A DNA stretch of 64,000 bases. Source: Azospirillum baldaniorum (lineage in GTDB: Bacteria > Pseudomonadota > Alphaproteobacteria > Azospirillales > Azospirillaceae). The stretch spans positions 1 through 64,000 of the forward strand of contig NZ_CP022255.1 in assembly GCF_003119195.2 (NCBI RefSeq). Reading direction: 5' to 3'. The first letter of the stretch is position 1; the number at the start of each line of letters is the position of its first letter. Shown here piece after piece: positions 60,090 to 64,000 of this stretch. Both the position numbers and the translations under genes were made by a program. Below the pieces are notes generated by a model. The model saw only the letters and a program-made list of their open reading frames with translations, was not told the origin of the DNA and made no database searches.

Positions 60090-60552
60090 CCTCAAGCCAG
60101 ATCAGGCGTTGGGGTTGAGCAAACCCGGCAACTGTGCGCCGTCATGCCGCGCCGCGCCGCGCCGCGCCGCGCCGCGCCGGTGACGGTGAAGCACCGGATC
60201 AGGCGGAACTGGCGGTCGATGGAGATGTGCGACGTGTAGCCGAAGGCCGGGATCAGCAGTCCCTCCACCAGGCGCGTCTCGGACCCGCCGAGCGGTCCGG
60301 AACCCGGTCGCCCAACCCCAGCCCGAGGAACCGCATGAACGACAGCCGGTCGCGCACCTGATACTCGACCTGTGCGTCCGACAGACCGTACAGCGCCTGC
60401 AGCACCAGGATTTTGAACATCATCACCGCGTCCAGCGTCGGACGGAAAACCTCGAAGTCCACCATCGACAACAGCCGTTCCAGCGGATCGCCACTCTTGC
60501 TCAGGTCCGCGTAGCGATCCTGCAGATCCAACAGCCCAGGTTGCCCGGCCAT
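60090..60552 (-). pseudogene. IS5-family transposase remnant, copy 2
   Basis: From ATG 60552 it reads MAGQPGLLDLQDRYADLSKS, GDPLERLLSMVDFEVFRPTL, VLQALYGLSDAQVEYQVRDR and FMRFLGLGLGDRVPD, then jumps and shifts frame to IPAFGYTSHISIDRQFRLIR, a more distal IS5 block. The C-terminus is lost and is partly replaced by an expanded GCCGC repeat. It is related to copy 1 at 47673-48134 but carries a different internal deletion. Inactive. Confidence 0.78.
60146..60179. repeat. GCCGC pentanucleotide tandem repeat
   Basis: Six perfect GCCGC units (60146-60175) and a partial seventh, inside the IS5 remnant. A slippage-prone microsatellite. Confidence 0.85.
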
Positions 60553-60644
60553 GCTCCCACCACATCCCACATCAGCTCACTCCGCGCCCCTCGACAAACT
60601 TTGCAACAAACCGGCCCGAACCGGCCCGATCACAAAAAACGTTC

Positions 60645-63410
60645 TTATCGCCCCTGTAGCCCTTCCTCGAGCAATGCCTCCAGTCTGGCGGGATCAATTG
60701 GCTTGTGCAGCATGCGAATGCCGGTCCGCCCGGCCTCGGCCAGCCGTTCAGCCGAGGTATCGCCGGTCACCAGAACCGTGACCGGGGTGCCGCGTCGGCG
60801 GGCTTCGCTGATGATGACCACGCCGGTCTCTCCCGCACCCAGGGAGTGATCGGCGATCAGGATGTCCGGAGGAGCCTCAAACTCCTTCAGCATGGTCCGG
60901 GCCTGTGCCAGCGTGCGGGCCGTGTGCACGGACACGCCCCAACTCCCCAGTGTGACCTCCAACGCTTTCAGCACCATTGGCTCATCGTCCACCACCAGGG
61001 CCGTCCGGCCCCGCAACGTCCCGCAGAGCGCCTCCCTCCCAGCGGCTGGCACCTGCGCTTCGTCATCCGCGAGCGGAAGCGTCAGGCTGAAGGTGGACCC
61101 TTTACCGGGTTCGGAGCGGACCGTCACCCGGGTCGCCAGCAGATCGGCGACCCGCTGCACGGTGGCGAGGCCGATGCCGAAACCGCGCGCATGCTCACGG
61201 GTCGCGTTTCCGATCTGGTAATAGGGATCGAAGATGCGCTCCATCTCCTCCGGGGCGATGCCCCGCCCGGTGTCGGTCACGTCGATCGCCAGCCGGTCCT
61301 TCTCAACCCGCGTCTCCACCGTGACGCCGCCCTGTTCGGTGTATTTGACGGCGTTGGAAATCAGATTGCGCAGCACCAATTCCACCAGCAGCGGGTCGGA
61401 CCGGACCGATCTGGCAGCCGGCGGCATGTGCAACCGCAGCTTCGCCTCCCGCGCCGGTCCCTGGAACTCGCCGTAGAGGCGCTTCAGCAACTCGTCGAGG
61501 TCGAAGACCCGCTCCTGCGCCGCGAGCAGGCCGGCGTCGAGCCGCGCCACCTCCAGCAGCCCGCTCAGCATGCCCGTCAGGCTGGTCATGCTGTCCGACA
61601 GGGACTTCAGGAGTTCGCGCGCCTTCGGGTCGAGCGGCTGCCGCCGCAGAAGCTCAAGAAACAGGTTGGCCGCCTGCACCGGCTGGCGCAGATCATGGCT
61701 GACCGAAGCGAGGAAGTTCGACTTCTCCCGGCTCGCCGCCTCGGCCGTGTCGCGTGCCTGCTGCAGCAGGGCTTCCGCGTGCTTGTGGTCGTGGATATCG
61801 GTCGAGGTGCCGAACCAGCGGGTGATCGCACCGCTGTGTGGGTCGCGGTAAGGCAGGCCCCGGACCAGGAACCAACGGTACTCCCCCGTCTTCGAACGGA
61901 GACGATGCTCGACGAGGTAGAGGCTGCCCGCCCGCTGCGCCTCTTCAAAGCGTTCAGCCGTCAGCGCCGCATCGTCCGGATGGATGAAGTCGGCGATGAC
62001 GTCCGATACCGTGGTTGGTGACGTCCGAGGGTCGTAAGCGATGCCCGTATAGTCGGTCCATTGGTGGTTGAAGAATTCCACCCGTCCCCCGGCGTCGGTG
62101 ATCCAGACGATCTGCGGCATGGCGTCCGCCATCAGACGAAACCGCGCCTCGCTCTCGCGCAGGGCCGCTTCGGTCTCCCGCCGGACGGTCAGATCGGCCG
62201 TGACCGCCAGGAAACGGCGCTCGTCCCCGTTGCTGCCGGGCACGATCGTGATGCCGCTGTTCGCCCAAACGTCCGTCCCGTCGGGCCGCCGGTAGCGCTT
62301 GTCGAGCGCCACGGTCTCACCCGTCCGCAAGGCCTGTTCAATGGCCATGCGGCTCGCCGCGAGATCATCGGGGTGGGTGACGTCGGCGACGGACAAGCCC
62401 ACGACCTCCTCCCGCGGACGTCCCAGGATTCGGCAGAGTTCGTCGTTCGCGCGGAGAAAGCGGCCATCCGGCGTGAGTTCCGACAGGCCGACCGCCGCGC
62501 GGGCGAAGAGGGCGGACAGCCGCGCCTCGCTGCGCCGCAGGGCCTCGTCGGTGCTCCGGCGGGAGGTGATGTTGCTGGCGGTCCCAAACCACTCGCAGAC
62601 CTCGCCATCCGCATCCAGGATCGGCACCGCCCGCGAATGCGTCCATCCCAGTGATCCGTCGGCCTGCCGGACCCGATGCTCCAGATCGAAGGCGCTCTTG
62701 GTCCGGATGGCTTCCCGTACGGCGTCGAGAAGCTGCGGCTGATCGTCGGGATGGATGTACTCCTCGAGCCACGCCTTGTTGCCGTCGGTCGTGTCGGTGA
62801 GGAAGCCGTGCCCGTCAAGCTGCCGCAGTTCCGTCCAGTCGATGTTCATGCGGTAGATGGCGTAGGAGGAGGCCTCCACCAGGGCGCGGTAGCGGCTCTC
62901 GCTGTCGCGCAAGGCAAGTTCGGTCCGCTTGCGGCTGGTCACCTCATGCACCGTCACCAGAACACCCGCGATAGCCCCGGCATCGTTGCGGACCGGACTG
63001 TAGGTGAGGTCGAACCAGGTTTCCTCCGCGACGCCGTTGCGCTCGAGGATCAGCTTCTGGTCGTCGAACCCGCGGGACTCACCGCGGAGCACGGCCTCGT
63101 AGATCGGCCCGTTGAAGTCCCAAACCTCGGGCCAACACTCGCGGGTGGGTTGGCCGAGGGCGCGGGGATGTTTGCCGGCGGTGATTTCGGCGTAGCAATC
63201 GTTGTAGATCTGGATGAGGTCGGGTCCCCAGAGAACAATCATGCCAAGCGGGGAGGCGAGAATCAAGTCGACGACAACCCGCAAGGACAGCGGCCAGTCC
63301 GCCTTCGGTCCGAGGGACGTCGCAGCCCAATCATGGGCTCGGATCAACGCTCCCATGGTCCCGCCCCCACTGGGCCAATCCAACTCCGAACCGATGCCGT
63401 CAGGAATCAT
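60645..63410 (-). CDS. Multi-PAS hybrid histidine kinase
   Basis: A 921-residue protein without transmembrane segments. Four PAS/PAC sensor blocks occupy about residues 20-560 (PAC signatures such as WFDLTYSPVRNDAGAIAGVL, WFGTASNITSRR, RRFLAVTADLTVRRETEAAL, WFGTSTDIHDHKHAEALLQQ). The kinase H-box is NFLASVSHDLRQPVQAANLF, with N-box RNLISNAVKYTEQGG, G1 DTGRGIAPEEMERIFDPYYQ and G2 GFGIGLATVQRVADLL. A C-terminal receiver (about 810-915) has VVDDEPMVLKALE, phospho-acceptor Asp in ILIADHSLGAGETG and HKPIDPARL. Start ATG 63410 lies 5 bp after an orphan ParD gene. No DNA-binding output domain; signal passes to an unlinked partner. Confidence 0.88.
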   Translation of the reverse strand: MIPDGIGSELDWPSGGGTMGALIRAHDWAATSLGPKADWPLSLRVVVDLILASPLGMIVLWGPDLIQIYNDCYAEITAGKHPRALGQPTRECWPEVWDFNGPIYEAVLRGESRGFDDQKLILERNGVAEETWFDLTYSPVRNDAGAIAGVLVTVHEVTSRKRTELALRDSESRYRALVEASSYAIYRMNIDWTELRQLDGHGFLTDTTDGNKAWLEEYIHPDDQPQLLDAVREAIRTKSAFDLEHRVRQADGSLGWTHSRAVPILDADGEVCEWFGTASNITSRRSTDEALRRSEARLSALFARAAVGLSELTPDGRFLRANDELCRILGRPREEVVGLSVADVTHPDDLAASRMAIEQALRTGETVALDKRYRRPDGTDVWANSGITIVPGSNGDERRFLAVTADLTVRRETEAALRESEARFRLMADAMPQIVWITDAGGRVEFFNHQWTDYTGIAYDPRTSPTTVSDVIADFIHPDDAALTAERFEEAQRAGSLYLVEHRLRSKTGEYRWFLVRGLPYRDPHSGAITRWFGTSTDIHDHKHAEALLQQARDTAEAASREKSNFLASVSHDLRQPVQAANLFLELLRRQPLDPKARELLKSLSDSMTSLTGMLSGLLEVARLDAGLLAAQERVFDLDELLKRLYGEFQGPAREAKLRLHMPPAARSVRSDPLLVELVLRNLISNAVKYTEQGGVTVETRVEKDRLAIDVTDTGRGIAPEEMERIFDPYYQIGNATREHARGFGIGLATVQRVADLLATRVTVRSEPGKGSTFSLTLPLADDEAQVPAAGREALCGTLRGRTALVVDDEPMVLKALEVTLGSWGVSVHTARTLAQARTMLKEFEAPPDILIADHSLGAGETGVVIISEARRRGTPVTVLVTGDTSAERLAEAGRTGIRMLHKPIDPARLEALLEEGLQGR

Positions 63411-63597
63411 GGCCGCCGCTTGGGGCAGGGGGCTGGGCAAGCGACGACGGTGGCAGCGCAACACGCTCCTGAAGCAGGCGCAACCCGTCGCGCACCACCT
63501 CGCTGGCCGTCTGGTAGCGGCCGGACGCCACCAGAGTCTGGACGAAGCGGTCGAGTTCCGGGGTGAGGGAGATGCTCTGGCTGATGCGCCTGGACAT
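63400..63597 (-). CDS. ParD-type antitoxin, without a toxin
   Basis: A 65-residue ribbon-helix-helix protein: RRISQSISLTPELDRFVQTL then VASGRYQTASEVVRDGLRLL matches ParD antitoxins (S-I-S-L-T-P-E-L, F-V-x-x-x-V-x-S-G-R-Y-x-x-x-S-E-V-V-R-x-G-L-R-L-L-x-x-R). It normally precedes parE, but here the next gene, whose ATG is about 10 bp upstream of this stop, is the histidine kinase. The C-terminal toxin-binding tail is short and Pro-rich. It may have been retained as an autoregulatory DNA-binding protein. Confidence 0.8.
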   Translation of the reverse strand: MSRRISQSISLTPELDRFVQTLVASGRYQTASEVVRDGLRLLQERVALPPSSLAQPPAPSGGHDS

Positions 63598-64000
63598 GTG
63601 ACCATCGCAACGGAAGGGAAGCGGTGCCACAGAGTACGACACCGAGTTAGAGCCCGGAAGTCGACCGAAGGGCATGATGCCTCCGGTCATAGATTTCGAA
63701 CGGGGGGAGGAGCGGCGGCAGTGCAAAAGACAACTCGGTGGGCACGCCTGGGCAGCCGGCTGGGCTGGATCGGGCTTGAATCAAAGACATTGAACGGTAA
63801 GCATTGAGCGGCAATGAAACAGCTCTAAAGCGCCGGATACTGATTTTTGATCGATGATCCGGCTGTGCCCCACCTGTGAAGGTGGCATGAATGGCACCGC
63901 CGCCTTGTCGGTTATCTGGCTGCCGGGAAAAGGTTGGCCCATCAGGCCGCCATGGGCGCGGCAACGCTGCACATGCGGGATTTTGCTGAAGGCACCCCAA
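63598..64000. other. Intergenic region to window end
   Basis: No gene supported. The promoter of the ParD-kinase operon should lie just upstream of 63597. Open frames on the minus strand up to the window edge lack any recognised motif or ribosome site. Confidence 0.35.

Noticed and set aside
63647..64000. A 117-codon minus-strand frame reaching the window end
   Set aside because: No ribosome site or domain; composition unlike neighbours.
1..64000. CRISPR arrays, rRNA or tRNA genes
   Set aside because: No spaced direct repeats, rRNA segments or cloverleaf-like sequences were noticed when reading both strands.

Overview
The window looks like a high-GC alphaproteobacterium of the Azospirillum type (Rhodospirillales). 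The basis is the strong G/C third-position bias, a lateral-type flagellar cluster with a short flagellin and a linked TPR glycosyltransferase, many branched-chain ABC and efflux genes, and IS5, IS6 and IS3 debris. The genus is an inference from gene content; no rRNA or tRNA gene was found to settle it.

Layout. About 1-11.3 kb is part of a prophage: a DUF2612 baseplate/tail gene, three successive tail-fibre/tail-spike genes that are all frame-disrupted, a GH24 endolysin, a holin-like protein, a minus-strand ~600-nt stretch that looks like a promoter-driven structured RNA (6670-7285), then small early-type genes around a divergent repressor/DUF4942 control region with repeated operator half-sites. 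No integrase or attachment site is visible. 11.4-14.8 kb holds an NTF2-like protein, an alpha/beta hydrolase, an MmyB-type XRE regulator and an IS6 element that joins a broken NTF2 gene to an IS3 remnant. 14.8-18.9 kb is a FUSC/DUF1656/HlyD efflux operon divergent from an AraC regulator. 19.1-29.4 kb is a nine-gene catabolic unit: LysR divergent from a split AtuA, a branched-chain-type ABC importer with a LivM-LivG fusion, an aldehyde dehydrogenase and an iron alcohol dehydrogenase. 29.8-42.3 kb is flagellar: FlgD, FlgE, a FlgN-position protein, FlgK, FlgL, flagellin, FliD, FliS, an ECF sigma factor with its small partner, a TPR glycosyltransferase and an orphan beta-rich protein. Two inverted copies of a ~118-bp palindromic repeat sit inside this cluster.

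42.3-50.1 kb is a patchwork: a methanethiol-oxidase (SELENBP) pair, NTF2-like, DUF6527 and cupin genes, an unannotatable 1-kb stretch, a MocR remnant, a DUF983 gene, a 46-aa membrane peptide and decayed transposases. 50.2-59.5 kb is one six-gene minus-strand operon: anchored alpha/beta hydrolase, patatin, GntP permease, RND adaptor, RND pump and a small membrane protein, preceded by a tiny leader ORF whose ribosome site is inside a hairpin. 60-60.6 kb is a second IS5 remnant in inverted orientation to the one at 47.7 kb. 60.6-63.6 kb is an orphan ParD antitoxin placed directly before a multi-PAS hybrid histidine kinase.

How the parts may work together (inference): the Liv/ADH/ALDH/AtuA unit would import and oxidise an acyclic, possibly terpenoid, alcohol under LysR control. 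The 50-59 kb operon would pair lipid or ester hydrolysis with carboxylate transport and efflux. The flagellar cluster appears to encode filament, cap, hook junctions, chaperones, its own sigma factor and a glycosylation enzyme.
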